Of a stretch of 64,000 bases of DNA, positions 23,901 to 37,360 are shown piece after piece. Numbering within the stretch: the stretch's first letter is position 1; each line of letters opens with the position of its first letter. This stretch comes from Cepaea nemoralis (lineage: Eukaryota; Mollusca; Gastropoda; Stylommatophora; Helicidae): assembly GCA_014155875.1 (NCBI GenBank), contig JACEFZ010011380.1:622501-686500 (forward strand). Reading direction: 5' to 3'. The notes beneath the pieces are model-generated. The model was not told the DNA's origin. It made no database searches and worked only from the letters and a program-made list of their open reading frames with translations. A program made the translations under genes and the position numbers.

Positions 23901-25076
23901 AACCACACTTTATGTTTTACTCTGGTAGTTAATGAGGTAACCACACTGTGTGTTTTACTCTGGTAGTTAATGAGGTAACCACACTGTGTGTTTTACTCTG
24001 GTAATTAATGAGCCAACCACACTTTATGTTTTACTCTGGTAGTTAATGAGGTAACCACACTTTATGTTTTACTCTGGTAGTTAATGAGGTAACCACACTG
24101 TGTGTTTTACTCTGGTAATTAATGAGGTAACCACACTGTGTGTTTTACTCTGGTAGTTAATGAGGTAACCACACTTTATGTTTTACTCTGGTAATTAATG
24201 AGCCAACCACACTTTATGTTTTACTCTGGTAGTTAATGAGGTAACCACACTGTGTGTTTTACTCTGGTAATTAATGAGGTAACCACACTGTGTGTTTTAC
24301 TCTGGTAGTTAATGAGGTAACCACACTTTATGTTTTACTCTGGTAATTAATGAGGTAACCACACTTTATGTTTTACTCTGGTAGTTAATGAGGTAACCAC
24401 ACTGTGTGTTTTACTCTGGTAGTTAATGAGGTAACCACACTTTATGTTTTACTCTGGTAATTAATGAGGTAACCACACTTTATGTTTTACTCTGGTAGTT
24501 AATGAGGTAACCACACTTTATGTTTTACTCTGGTAGTTAATGAGGTAACCACACTTTATGTTTTACTCTGGTAGTTAATGAGGTAACCACACTTTATGTT
24601 TTACTCTGGTAGTTAATGAGCCAACCACACTTTATGTTTTACTCTGGTAGTTAATGAGGTAACCACACTTTATGTTTTACTCTGGTAATTAATGAGGTAA
24701 CCACACTTTATGTTTTACTCTGGTAGTTAATGAGGTAACCACACTTTATGTTTTACTCTGGTAGTTAATGAGGTAACCACACTTTATGTTTTACTCTGGT
24801 AGTTAATGAGGTAACCGCACTTTATGTTTTACTCTGGTAGTTAATGAGCCAACCACACTTTATGTTTTACTCTGGTAGTTAATGAGGTAACCACACTTTA
24901 TGTTTTACTCTGGTAGTTAATGAGCCAACCACACTTTATGTTTTACTCTGGTAGTTAATGAGGTAACCACATTTTATGTTTTACTCTGGTAGTTAATGAG
25001 CCAACCACACTTTATGTTTTACTCTGGTAGTTAATGAGGTAACCACACTGTGTGTTTTACTCTGGTAGTTAGTGAG
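14887..25076. repeat. 10.2-kb satellite array, 38-bp unit, about 268 copies
   Basis: The unit is GTAGTTAATGAGGTAACC plus ACACTTTATGTTTTACTCTG. Successive starts at 14887 and 14925 give exactly 38 bp. Three diallelic sites distinguish units: GTAGTT/GTAATT, GAGGTAACC/GAGCCAACC and TTTATG/GTGTG, plus a rarer TGTGTC form. The rare TGTCTTTT units occur at about 16731, 18099, 19053, 20759, 22126 and 23189, revealing higher-order repetition. There are no spacers, so it is not CRISPR, and no ORF persists because 38 is not a multiple of 3. Left edge: LINE RNase H fragment. Right edge: a diverged unit, then unique sequence. Confidence 0.98.
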
Positions 25077-25239
25077 GTAACGAAAGCTAAAGCCAACGAT
25101 TATTGGAGAAATGTTGGATATGAGCGGTGAGTCAAGGGAAAGCCACTACAGTGTGACACAGTTAACACTTTAAACATCCTGGGATCATGATATCACTGTC
25201 CTATTATCCCACCCCCTTCCTCCAGAGACACACGAGCTA
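25077..25239. other. Unique spacer
   Basis: Unique sequence between the satellite and a SINE; nothing recognised. Confidence 0.4.
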
Positions 25240-25503
25240 TTATTAGACTGGTAACCTTGACCTCCCACATAAATACCCGGAACTCACTGCGAAACGGAAG
25301 TCAATACGGCCTGGTCCATAACAACAAGTCCCACAGCCGAAACCTGCCCTAGGTATGTTAAACTGCTGACCCAAGTCCACGGATGAATAGATGACAAGTT
25401 TTACGCACCCGTGGCGAACGACGAGAGATGATATCGAACTCTTCTCCGTTCTCGCTAATGACATTGTTAGTGTAACACCTTAACCATTACACCAACGCGC
25501 CGC
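25240..25503 (-). mobile_element. tRNA-derived SINE, minus strand
   Basis: Read on the minus strand, GCGCGTTGGTGTAATGGTTA followed by AGTTCGATATC about 60 bp later gives a pol III promoter-like A and B box pair, then ~190 bp of non-tRNA body. No TSD was resolved. Confidence 0.6.
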
Positions 25504-25585
25504 TAGTCGGGGATCGAACTCATAGCTATTAGTTTGCCAGGCGAGCGTGTTAACTGAATGGCCAGCACCGCTCCCTGTGTATGTT
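25503..25585 (-). mobile_element. Second tRNA-like SINE head, minus strand
   Basis: On the minus strand TGGCCATTCAGTTAACACGC and GAGTTCGATCCCC have tRNA A- and B-box spacing. It abuts the preceding SINE head to tail. It does not look like a functional tRNA, since I see no complementary acceptor arms. Confidence 0.55.
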
Positions 25586-27065
<1,480 letters not shown>

Positions 27066-27077
27066 AACTCTCAGTTA

Positions 27078-27171
27078 CAAACTACTGAACGTAAATTTGC
27101 CAAGAGATCACAACAGCACAAAATGCTGGTGTTGACTGCGACGTCCTGTAAAGGATATGCAACTAACGTTT
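27078..27171 (+). mobile_element. 5'-truncated SINE family A copy with 12-bp TSD
   Basis: AACTCTCAGTTA lies at 27066-27077 and again at 27172-27183. Between them are only the last ~94 bp of the family: ACTACTGAACGTAAATTTGCC (split as ACTACTGAACG and TAAATTTGCC), then AAATGCTGGTGTTGACTGCG and CCTGTAAAGGATATGCAACT. 5' truncation plus a 12-bp duplication is the signature of target-primed reverse transcription. Confidence 0.9.
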
Positions 27172-27183
27172 AACTCTCAGTTA

Positions 27184-27268
27184 AATCATGCCGTATGGTA
27201 AACGGGTCTTCACCTATGCCAACAAAATCCCGTGCGAGGGGTTGAGTTGAGTGAAGAACAGCTATCAC
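27184..27268 (-). pseudogene. 3' end of LINE coding region, downstream of the palindrome insertion
   Basis: On the minus strand the reading frame of the LINE piece at 36198-36290 continues here after one copy of the 6-bp duplication. It runs through about 17 further codons to a TGA. Together the pieces form one LINE 3' end interrupted by the 8.9-kb palindrome. Confidence 0.6.
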
Positions 27269-28059
27269 AGTAGTATACAATGCACGTTTCGGGTATCATT
27301 TGCCGGAGCCTCCGGCAATTGACCTTGACCTCGGCTGATTTTCACTCCCCCTCAGTCATATAGTTGGGTGGGGTAAGGGGTGATATCTGGGTCACATCTA
27401 AGGGAGATAATTCTAAGATTTTATGTTTCTATGTGCAGATAACTATTGAGTGGGTGTATAAAAATTTTAATTAATTATTAAAAAATACAATAAAATAAAT
27501 AAAAATAAAAATAAATAACGACGGGGTGCGGCGTGGTGGCGAGGGGGTGGGCGCGTGGGGTGAGACTAGGCGGTTCGGGCTTAAACACTATCAGGTATAT
27601 AATAATTTTTATTAAAGCATGTATAAACAATACAATGCATATTAAATAAGTAGCGGCATAGTGGAAAATTCTGGAACGTAGTACCGGGGAGTTATACGTC
27701 GGCAAGTGTGGGAAAATCTCCGGCGGGTGTGACGGTGGTCGGTTCATAACAGACGTGGAGGGGGTGCATACGGAAAAGTCATTAAGTAAAGGGTTGTAAA
27801 AACGTGGGTGAGTGGTGTGTTAAAATATTTTGAACTGTTAGCGCATTGGTGGTGTACAATAGTACGAATAGAAGGAATAGGTGCGGTGGGGATAGTAGTG
27901 GGTATGGGTTAGTGAAATTAGTTGATAAGGGTGGTTATTAGTGCTATGTAGATGTTCATAGTAGCTTATTCACTAACATAACACGTGTTCCAAATGAAAC
28001 CTTGAAAGCTAAAGATCGCTGATTGTAATGGATATAGTGTAGTATCATTCGGTGGTAAG

Positions 28060-28520
28060 GGGTGGGTACCAGGTATTAGTGGTAAATTAGTGGTCAAGCA
28101 GTGGTCAAGTGGTGGTCAAGTAAGGAAAATTTTAGGGAAAAGTGGTTATAATGATATGGTGGTGATTAAAGGGTGGTAAATTAGTGGTCAAGCAATGGTC
28201 AAGTGGTGGCCAAGTAGTGGTAAATGGTCGAATGACTACTTAAATTGTCGGTGAAAGTAGGTATGGTGACATGGTGATGATCAAGAGTTGGTCAAGGGGT
28301 GCTCAAATAGTGGTCAAGTAGTGGTAAAGTAGTCGAATGACCACTTAAATTATAGGGTATGGTACGTGTAGTGAAACGGTGATGGTAAAATAAGTAAGGA
28401 CATAGTCAAATAGTGGTCAAGTACTGGTGAAGTAGTGATCAAGTGGTCGAAGGATCACTTAAATTGTAGGGTATGGTATGTGTAGTGACATGATGATGGT
28501 TAAAGTGATCGATGAAATGA
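28060..28520. repeat. Tandem GTGGTCAAG-type array in left arm
   Basis: Blocks of roughly 115-120 bp contain several copies of AGTGGTCAAG(T/C)A and a spaced ATGGTGATGGT word. The reverse complement occupies about 34970-35420 in the right arm. Confidence 0.8.
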
Positions 28521-29299
28521 TCAAGACGTTATGCCGACTGCTAAGTTCAGAAAGTAATGTCCTTACTAGCGGCAATTTCCCTGACAGAATCGCCTCGAGC
28601 ACTGATTTTGTATTGATCAATAGCACCTAGTGGTACAGTCAACACACATGGACAATAGTTACATCTGGTCAAAGATGGCGTCGCACCCTATCACACATGG
28701 GTAATTGCTACAACCAAACTACGTCTCATTCACTAAAACTGGTCAAATATGGTGTCACATCCGGTCACAGGGGTAATGGGACATCTGAGACACGTGGTTA
28801 AGAGGGAAACTATAGAAAAAGGGTGTCCTATCGGTTGTCGAGTCAGGGAACCTAACGTATGATGATCACTGTGTATAGGAGTGAATACACTGCATCATCA
28901 CCACTGCATCCGAAGGGTAAAATGGTCACCCCCTTCTCTCTCTCTTTTCTATAACCGTGTAGTCCTAGTGTTATCCGGTTACACCAAAGGACACCCGAGC
29001 ATCAACACAACAAACTGCCCCGATTCAACCTTAGGCAATGCACGTAACATGACAGGTCACATGTCCGCCGTCATAATCAGCGACGTTATCACGTATCAAA
29101 TTAGATAGCCACACTTTCATTTCCTTTCTATGTGTCCATAGTGTCTTTACATCTTTCTCCAGAAAACCATTTCCAAGACCAATATATGTTATTTGTCAGT
29201 GTACCTGCTCAGTGCCACACTTCACAACCAGACAAAAATACACGTTCTATGTACCACTTCAACCGTCAAATAAGAAAATATGTTAGACAAAATATTAAA

Positions 29300-31560
29300 A
29301 TTATTGGTCAAATACAGAAATATATCACCCAAACTTATAAAAAGTAGGAACATATGTTAACCAAATGGAAAATATCTTAGCCAAATGGGGAAAATATTGT
29401 CCAAGTAACGAAATATCCCCCAACAAACTTAGGAAAAGTACGAAACTTTGTTAAGCAAGTATGAAAAGATATCGACCAAGTAGAGAAATATATCACCCAA
29501 ACTTATAAAAAGTAGGAACATATGTTAACCACAGAGAAAATACCTTGGCCAAATAGGAAAATTTGTTAGCCAAAGGGGGAAAATATTGTCCAAGTGACGA
29601 AATACCCCGCAACAAACTTAGGAAAAGTACGAAACTTTGTTAAGCAAGTATGAAAAGGTATCGACCAAACAGAGAAATATATCACCTAAACTTATAAAAA
29701 GTAAGAACATATGTTAACCAAATGGAAAATATCTTGGCCAAATAGGAAAATTTGTTAGCCAAATGGGGAAAAGATTGTCCAAGTAACGAAATATCCCCCA
29801 ACAAACTTAGGAAAAGTACGAAACTTTGTTAAGCAAGTATGAAAAGGTATCGACCAAGTAGAGAAATATATCACACAAACTTATAAAAAGTAGGAACATA
29901 TGTTAACCAAAGGGAAAATACCTTGGCCAAATAGGAAAATTTGTTAGCCAAAGGAGAAAAAAGATTGACCAAGTAACGAAATTCCCCAACCAAACTTATG
30001 AAAAGGACGAAACTTTGTTAAGCAAGTATGAAAAGGTATCGACCAAGTAGAGAAATATATCACCTAAACTTATAAAAAGTAGGAACATATGTTAACCAAA
30101 TGGAAAATATCTTGGGCAAATAGGAAAATTTGTTAGCCAAAGGAGAAAAAAGATTGACCAAGTGACGAAATACCCCCCAACAAACTTATGAAAAGTACGA
30201 AACTTTGTTAAGCAAGTATGAAAAGGTATCGACCAAACAGAGAAATATATCACCTAAACTTATAAAAAGTAAGAACATATGTTAACCAAATGGAAAATAT
30301 CTTGGCCAAATAGGAAAATTTGTTAGCCAAATGGGGAAAATATTGTCCAAGTAACGAAATATCCCCCAACAAACTTAGGAAAAGTACGAAACTTTGTTAA
30401 GCAAGTATGAAAAGGTATCGACCAAGTAGAGAAATATATCACCCAAACTTATAAAAAGTAGGAACATATGTTAACCACAGAGAAAATACCTTGGCCAAAT
30501 AGGAAAATTTGTTAGCCAAAGGGGGAAAATATTGTCCAAGTGACGAAATACCCCGCAAAAAACTTAGGAAAAGTACGAAACTTTGTTAAGCAAGTATGAA
30601 AAGGTATCGACCAAACAGAGAAATATATCACCTAAACTTATAAAAAGTAAGAACATATGTTAACCAAATGGAAAATATCTTGGCCAAATAGGAAAATTTG
30701 TTAGCCAAATGGGGAAAATATTGTCCAAGTAACGAAATATCCCCCAACAAACTTAGGAAAAGTACGAAACTTTGTTAAGCAAGTATGAAAAGGTATCGAC
30801 CAAACAGAGAAATATATCACCTAAACTTATAAAAAGTAAGAACATATGTTAACCAAACGGAAAATATCTTGGCCAAATAGGAAAATTTGTTAGCCAAATG
30901 GGGAAAATATTGTCCAAGTAACGAAATATCCCCCAACAAACTTAGGAAAAGTACGAAACTTTGTTAAGCAAGTATGAAAAGGTATCGACCAAACAGAGAA
31001 ATATATCACCCAAACTTATAAAAAGTAGGAACATATGTTAACCAAATGGAAAATATCTTGGCCAAATAGGAAATATTGTTAGCCAAATAGAAAAAATATT
31101 GACCACGTAACGATATATCTTGTCCACACTTATGAAAAGTAGGGAAATTTGTTAGTCAAATGAGGAAAATATTGACCACGTAACGAAATACCCCCCAAAA
31201 AACTTAGGAAAAGTACGAAACTTTGTTAAGCAAGTATGAAAAGGTATCGGCCAAACAGAGAAATATATCACCCAAACTTATAAAAAGTAGGAACATATGT
31301 TAACCAAATGGAAAATATCTTGGCCAAATAGGAAAATTTGTTAGCCAAATAGAAAAAATATTGACCACGTAACGATATATCTTGTCCACACTTATGAAAA
31401 GTAGGGAAATTTGTTAGTCAAATGGGGAAAATATTGACCACGTAACGAAATACCCCCCAACAAACTTAGGAAAAGTACGAAACTTTGTTAAGCAAGTATG
31501 AAAAGGTATCGGCCAAACAGAGAAATATAACACCCAAACTTATGAAAAGTAGGAAACTTT
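29300..31560. repeat. 189-bp tandem array in left arm
   Basis: AAACTTATAAAAAGTA starts at 29499, 29688, 29877, 30066, 30256, 30445, 30634, 30823 and 31012: an almost exact 189-bp period. Each unit is itself made of diverged ~36-bp words such as GGAAAATTTGTTAGCCAAAT. Older, degenerate versions continue to about 32040. Confidence 0.95.
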
Positions 31561-32128
31561 GTTAGCCAAAGTGAAAAAACCTAGGTCAAGTAAGAAAATT
31601 CTGATAGCCAAATGTGAAAAGTGTCGGCCAAATACAGAAATTGCTCAACCAAACTTATAAAACGTAGGAAAATTGTTATTCAAACGGGAAAGCTATTGAA
31701 CAACTAGGAAAATGTAATAGTCAAAGAAGAATAATATTGAACAAGTAATGAAATATATCATTCAAACTTATGAAAAGTAGGAAGCCTTGATAACCAAATG
31801 TGAAAAATATCACTCAAAGAGAGAAATAGCTCGCCCCAACGTATAAAAAGTAGGAAAATTGTCGGCCAAAGGGGAAAAAGTTAGACCAAATACAGAAATA
31901 TCTCGACCAAACTTATAAAAATCTAGGAAAAAATAGTACCCAACACAACTAAAAGGCTGACTAAAGTTATAAATCCAAACTTATAAAAATAACCAAATAG
32001 GAAAACATATTGACCAAGTACAGACATATATCAATCAAACTTATAAACTTGTCGTCCAAAGTGATAAAAAACAAAGAAAGGCTGTCAGCCAGTCTAAGAA
32101 ATAGGTATGGAAAAGTAAGTCGACCAAG

Positions 32129-32167
32129 ACTACAGAAGTTATATTTTTATTTCCTTTTTTTTCTGAG
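32129..32167. other. Spacer at the centre of the palindrome
   Basis: Arms end at CGACCAAG (to 32128) and resume at CTTGGTCG (from 32168). The 39-bp spacer is T-rich and unpaired. Confidence 0.85.
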
Positions 32168-32739
32168 CTTGGTCGACTTACTTTTCCATACATATTTCTT
32201 AGACTGGCTGACAGCCTTTCTTTGTTTTTTATCACTTTGGACGACAAGTTTATAAGTTTGATTGATATATGTCTGTACTTGGTCAATATGTTTTCCTATT
32301 TGGTTATTTTTATAAGTTTGGATTTATAACTTTAGTCAGCCTTTTAGTTGTGTTGGGTACTATTTTTTCCTAGATTTTTATAAGTTTGGTCGAGATATTT
32401 CTGTATTTGGTCTAACTTTTTCCCCTTTGGCCGACAATTTTCCTACTTTTTATACGTTGGGGCGAGCTATTTCTCTCTTTGAGTGATATTTTTCACATTT
32501 GGTTATCAAGGCTTCCTACTTTTCATAAGTTTGAATGATATATTTCATTACTTGTTCAATATTATTCTTCTTTGACTATTACATTTTCCTAGTTGTTCAA
32601 TAGCTTTCCCGTTTGAATAACAATTTTCCTACGTTTTATAAGTTTGGTTGAACAATTTCTGTATTTGGCCGACACTTTTCACATTTGGCTATCAGAATTT
32701 TCTTACTTGACCTAGGTTTTTTCACTTTGGCTAACAAAG

Positions 32740-34180
32740 TTTCCTACTTTTCATAAGTTTGAGTGTTATATTTCTCTGTTTGGCCGATACCTTTTCATAC
32801 TTGCTTAACAAAGTTTCGTACTTTACCTAAGTTTGTTGGGGGGTATTTCGTTACGTGGTCAATATTTTCCCCATTTGACTAACAAATTTCCCTACTTTTC
32901 ATAAGTGTGGACAAGATACATCGTTACGTGGTCAATATTTTTTCTATTTGGCTAACAAATTTTCCTATTTGGCCAAGATATTTTCCATTTGGTTAACATA
33001 TGTTCCTACTTTTTATAAGTTTGGGTGATATATTTCTCTGTTTGGTCGATACCTTTTCATACTTGCTTAACAAAGTTTCGTACTTTTCCTAAGTTTGTTG
33101 GGGGATATTTCGTTACTTGGACAATATTTTCCCCATTTGGCTAACAAATTTTCCTATTTGGCCAAGGTATTTTCTCTGTGGTTAACATATGTTCCTACTT
33201 TTTATAAGTTTGGGTGATATATTTCTCTACTTGGTCGATACCTTTTCATACTTGCTTAACAAAGTTTCGTACTTTTCCTAAGTTTGTTGGGGGATATTTC
33301 GTTACTTGGACAATATTTTCCCCATTTGGCTAACACATTTTCCTATTTGGCCAAGATATTTTCCATTTGGTTAACATATGTTCTTACTTTTTATAAGTTT
33401 AGGTGATATATTTCTCTGTTTGGTCGATACCTTTTCATACTTGCTTAACAAAGTTTCGTCCTTTTCATAAGTTTGGTTGGGGAATTTCGTTACTTGGTCA
33501 ATCTTTTTTCTCCTTTGGCTAACAAATTTTCTTATTTGGCCAAGGTATTTTCCCTTTGGGTAACATATGTTCCTACTTTTTATAAGTTTGTGTGATATAT
33601 TTCTCTACTTGGTTGATACCTTTTCATACTTGCTTAACAAAGTTTCGTACTTTTCCTAAGTTTGTTGGGGGATATTTCGTTACTTGGACAATCTTTTCCC
33701 CATTTGGCTAACAAATTTTCCTATTTGGCCAAGATATTTTCCATTTGGTTAACATATGTTCTTACTTTTTATAAGTTTAGGTGATATATTTCTCTGTTTG
33801 GTCGATACCTTTTCATACTTGCTTAACAAAGTTTCGTACTTTTCCTAAGTTTGTTGCGGGGTATTTCGTCACTTGGACAATATTTTCCCCCTTTGGCTAA
33901 CAAATTTTCCTATTTGGCCAAGGTATTTTCTCTGTGGTTAACATATGTTCCTACTTTTTATAAGTTTGGGTGATATATTTCTCTACTTGGTCGATATCTT
34001 TTCATACTTGCTTAACAAAGTTTCGTACTTTTCCTAAGTTTGTTGGGGGATATTTCGTTACTTGGACAATATTTTCCCCATTTGGCTAAGATATTTTCCA
34101 TTTGGTTAACATATGTTCCTACTTTTTATAAGTTTGGGTGATATATTTCTGTATTTGACCAATAATTTTAATATTTTGTC
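32740..34180. repeat. 189-bp tandem array in right arm (inverted, shorter)
   Basis: The reverse complement of the left-arm array, with about four fewer units. This accounts for the ~830-bp difference in arm length. Confidence 0.93.
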
Positions 34181-36197
34181 TAACATATTTTCTTATTTGA
34201 CGGTTGAAGTGGTACATAGAACGTGTATTTTTGTCTGGTTGTGAAGTGTGGCACTGAGCAGGTACACTGACAAATAACATATATTGGTCTTGGAAATGGT
34301 TTTCTGGAGAAAGATGTAAAGACACTATGGACACATAGAAAGGAAATGAAAGTGTGGCTATCTAATTTGATACGTGATAACGTCGCTGATTATGACGGCG
34401 GACATGTGACCTGTCATGTTACGTGCATTGCCTAAGGTTGAATCGGGGCAGTTTGTTGTGTTGATGCTCGGGTGTCCTTTGGTGTAACCGGATAACACTA
34501 GGACTACACGGTTATAGAAAAGAGAGAGAGAAGGGGGTGACCATTTTACCCTTCGGATGCAGTGGTGATGATGCAGTGTATTCACTCCTATACACTGTGA
34601 TCATCATACGTTAGGTTCCCTGACTCGACAACCTATAGGACACCCTTTTTCTATAGTTTCCCTCTTAACCACGTGTCTCAGATGTCCCATTACCCCTGTG
34701 ACCGGATGTGACACCATATTTGACCAGTTTTAGTGAATGAGACGTAGTTTGGTTGTAGCAATTACCCATGTGTGATAGGGTGCGACGCCATCTTTGACCA
34801 GATGTAACTATTGTCCATGTGTGTTGACTGTACCACTAGGTGCTATTGATCAATACAAAATCAGTGCTCGAGGCGATTCTGTCAGGGAAATTGCCGCTAG
34901 TAAGGACATTACTTTCTGAACTTAGCAGTCGGCATAACGTCTTGATCATTTCATCGATCACTTTAACCATCATCATGTCACTACACATACCATACCCTAC
35001 AATTTAAGTGATCCTTCGACCACTTGATCACTACTTCACCAGTACTTGACCACTATTTGACTATGTCCTTACTTATTTTACCATCACCGTTTCACTACAC
35101 GTACCATACCCTATAATTTAAGTGGTCATTCGACTACTTTACCACTACTTGACCACTATTTGAGCACCCCTTGACCAACTCTTGATCATCACCATGTCAC
35201 CATACCTACTTTCACCGACAATTTAAGTAGTCATTCGACCATTTACCACTACTTGGCCACCACTTGACCATTGCTTGACCACTAATTTACCACCCTTTAA
35301 TCACCACCATATCATTATAACCACTTTTCCCTAAAATTTTCCTTACTTGACCACCACTTGACCACTGCTTGACCACTAATTTACCACTAATACCTGGTAC
35401 CCACCCCTTACCACCGAATGATACTACACTATATCCATTACAATCAGCGATCTTTAGCTTTCAAGGTTTCATTTGGAACACGTGTTATGTTAGTGAATAA
35501 GCTACTATGAACATCTACATAGCACTAATAACCACCCTTATCAACTAATTTCACTAACCCATACCCACTACTATCCCCACCGCACCTATTCCTTCTATTC
35601 GTACTATTGTACACCACCAATGCGCTAACAGTTCAAAATATTTTAACACACCACTCACCCACGTTTTTACAACCCTTTACTTAATGACTTTTCCGTATGC
35701 ACCCCCTCCACGTCTGTTATGAACCGACCACCGTCACACCCGCCGGAGATTTTCCCACACTTGCCGACGTATAACTCCCCGGTACTACGTTCCAGAATTT
35801 TCCACTATGCCGCTACTTATTTAATATGCATTGTATTGTTTATACATGCTTTAATAAAAATTATTATATACCTGATAGTGTTTAAACCCGAACCGCCTAG
35901 TCTCACCCCACGCGCCCACCCCCTCGCCACCACGCCGCACCCCGTCGTTATTTATTTTTATTTTTATTTATTTTATTGTAGTTTTTATTAATTAATTAAA
36001 ATTTTTATACACCCACTCAATAGTTATCTGCCCATAGAAACATAAAATCTTAGAATTATCTCCCTTAGATGTGACCCAGATATCACCCCTTACCCCACCC
36101 AACTATATGACCGAGGGGGAGTGAAAATCAGCCGAGGTCAAGGTCAATTGCCGGAGGCTCCGGCAAATGATACCCGAAACGTGCATTGTATACTACT

Positions 36198-36300
36198 TAT
36201 CACTGCACTCGGGGGATTCCCGTAAGCGCTCAGACTTCATCTTCAACAGCCAGCGTAGAATTCCAATACTAATGATTGCCATATAGCACTTCAGAAGGAG
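36198..36300 (-). pseudogene. LINE C-terminal fragment upstream of palindrome insertion
   Basis: Minus strand reads ISIGILRWLLKMKSE then RLRESPECSD. It resembles the C-terminal words of the LINE at 39215-39412 (TIDVGTLRWLLRMGMD). It is cut at the palindrome boundary and resumes in frame at 27268. Upstream sequence to 36414 is open but diverged. Confidence 0.65.
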
Positions 36301-36766
36301 TGATAGAATTATAATGGAGAAAGAATATGTAAAGTAATCTCGAAGCAATAGATAGGAAAAGTCGCCAAGTGACGTGAGAAGGTAGAAAACGTCACAGCGT
36401 AATAGCTTTAGCAACCAAGGAGTTGAACTTGGGCTGGCAGCACGGAAGGCGGCATGAAACTATCAAGGAGAAGATATTGTCAACAATCCTTCAGGAGATG
36501 GCAGTGGTAGCTGAGAAACACTTGGTAGAAGAGCTAGACCATTAAGGCATTACTCCTTTCAGTCAGGACAAACAGCTGGCCATGAGTGTGTGAACCAGGA
36601 CTCGGCGAGAATGGCCAAGGTGACAGAGCGGTCAACTGACAGGAGGCATTGTAACCGACACTAGGTGGTGAGGCATTGTCTTTGGATTTGAACGTACGTG
36701 TTCAGCGGTGTGATTATGTTTATTTGTACGATACAGGCCCTTCCGGTAGTACGGGAACGGTACCAC

Positions 36767-36767
<1 letters not shown>
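36301..36767. other. Unique sequence with possible tRNA-like SINE near 36610-36710
   Basis: AATGGCCAAGGTGACAGAGC followed by GGATTTGAACGTACG resembles degenerate A and B boxes. It precedes a trinucleotide tail, as in a SINE, but no TSD was found. Nothing else is recognised. Confidence 0.35.
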
Positions 36768-36827
<60 letters not shown>

Positions 36828-36838
36828 GATTGATTGAT
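36768..36838. repeat. (ATT)n followed by (TGAT)n
   Basis: About 19 ATT copies, then three TGAT copies, resembling a retroelement tail. Confidence 0.9.
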
Positions 36839-37360
36839 ATTATAACAAGCTGTTCGACGGAAATAAATATTGAAATACCAGACATGTCAGCCGGCTTCTA
36901 GTTGTCGAAGTTCGTTGGACGTTGCTTCCGTATTCTGCTCATTTGGTTTTACCTTGACAGCGAGCTGCAGAGGATTATTATTGTTATTATTATTATGTTG
37001 GTCAATCACCATTTGGCAATGATACCCGTTGCAGTCTGATTATTTGTCCTTTACCTCTGAGTGACGACTGTCGATCAGATCCTCTGACCACGTTTTTCTG
37101 TTGCATTCTCTCTAGACCCTGATAGTCCATCTGTTCTTCTGCATTAATCACATTCTCCCATAGAGCTTTCATCACATCTTCTTTATCAAGCATCTAATCA
37201 ACCCTTAATGATGCGGCACCAGCCAATCTGTCTGCCTGTTCATTTCCAACCACACCACAGTGTCTTGGAGAAAAGATCCAGCACAACCTGCGACCTCTGA
37301 ATAGATGCATGCCATTCTGCACGAAGCATGCCGGTCTTCACCTTTGTCAGCATACTTTGT

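Larger units (their letters stand above)
27269..36197. mobile_element. Giant foldback element: 8.9-kb near-perfect palindrome with 6-bp TSD
   Basis: The left arm 27269-32128 and right arm 32168-36197 are reverse complements at near identity. All compared blocks match: termini, both small ORFs, the GTGGTCAAG-type array, the 189-bp array and the centre. The spacer is 39 bp. TATCAC flanks both outer ends (27263-27268 and 36198-36203). The outer ends read AGTAGTATAC inward, a 3-bp tandem word. Just inside each end is a perfect hairpin, TTGCCGGAG-C-CTCCGGCAA. The arms differ by ~830 bp, due to fewer 189-bp units on the right. No transposase, polymerase or integrase coding is visible. A 6-bp duplication, AG start and short terminal tandem words are, from memory, Polinton/Maverick traits, so a non-autonomous derivative is possible; a Foldback-type DNA transposon is the alternative. 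Confidence 0.85.

Noticed and set aside
14887..25076. CRISPR-like array
   Set aside because: Units are contiguous with no spacers, in an animal genome, with variation at fixed sites. It is a satellite.
25503..25585. tRNA gene on the minus strand
   Set aside because: A- and B-box-like motifs exist but I found no pairing acceptor arms, and it abuts another SINE head.
28881..29347. Two small ORFs (75 and 71 codons) duplicated in both palindrome arms
   Set aside because: Their conservation between arms only reflects arm identity; no motif, start context or family is seen and one ends in the 189-bp array.
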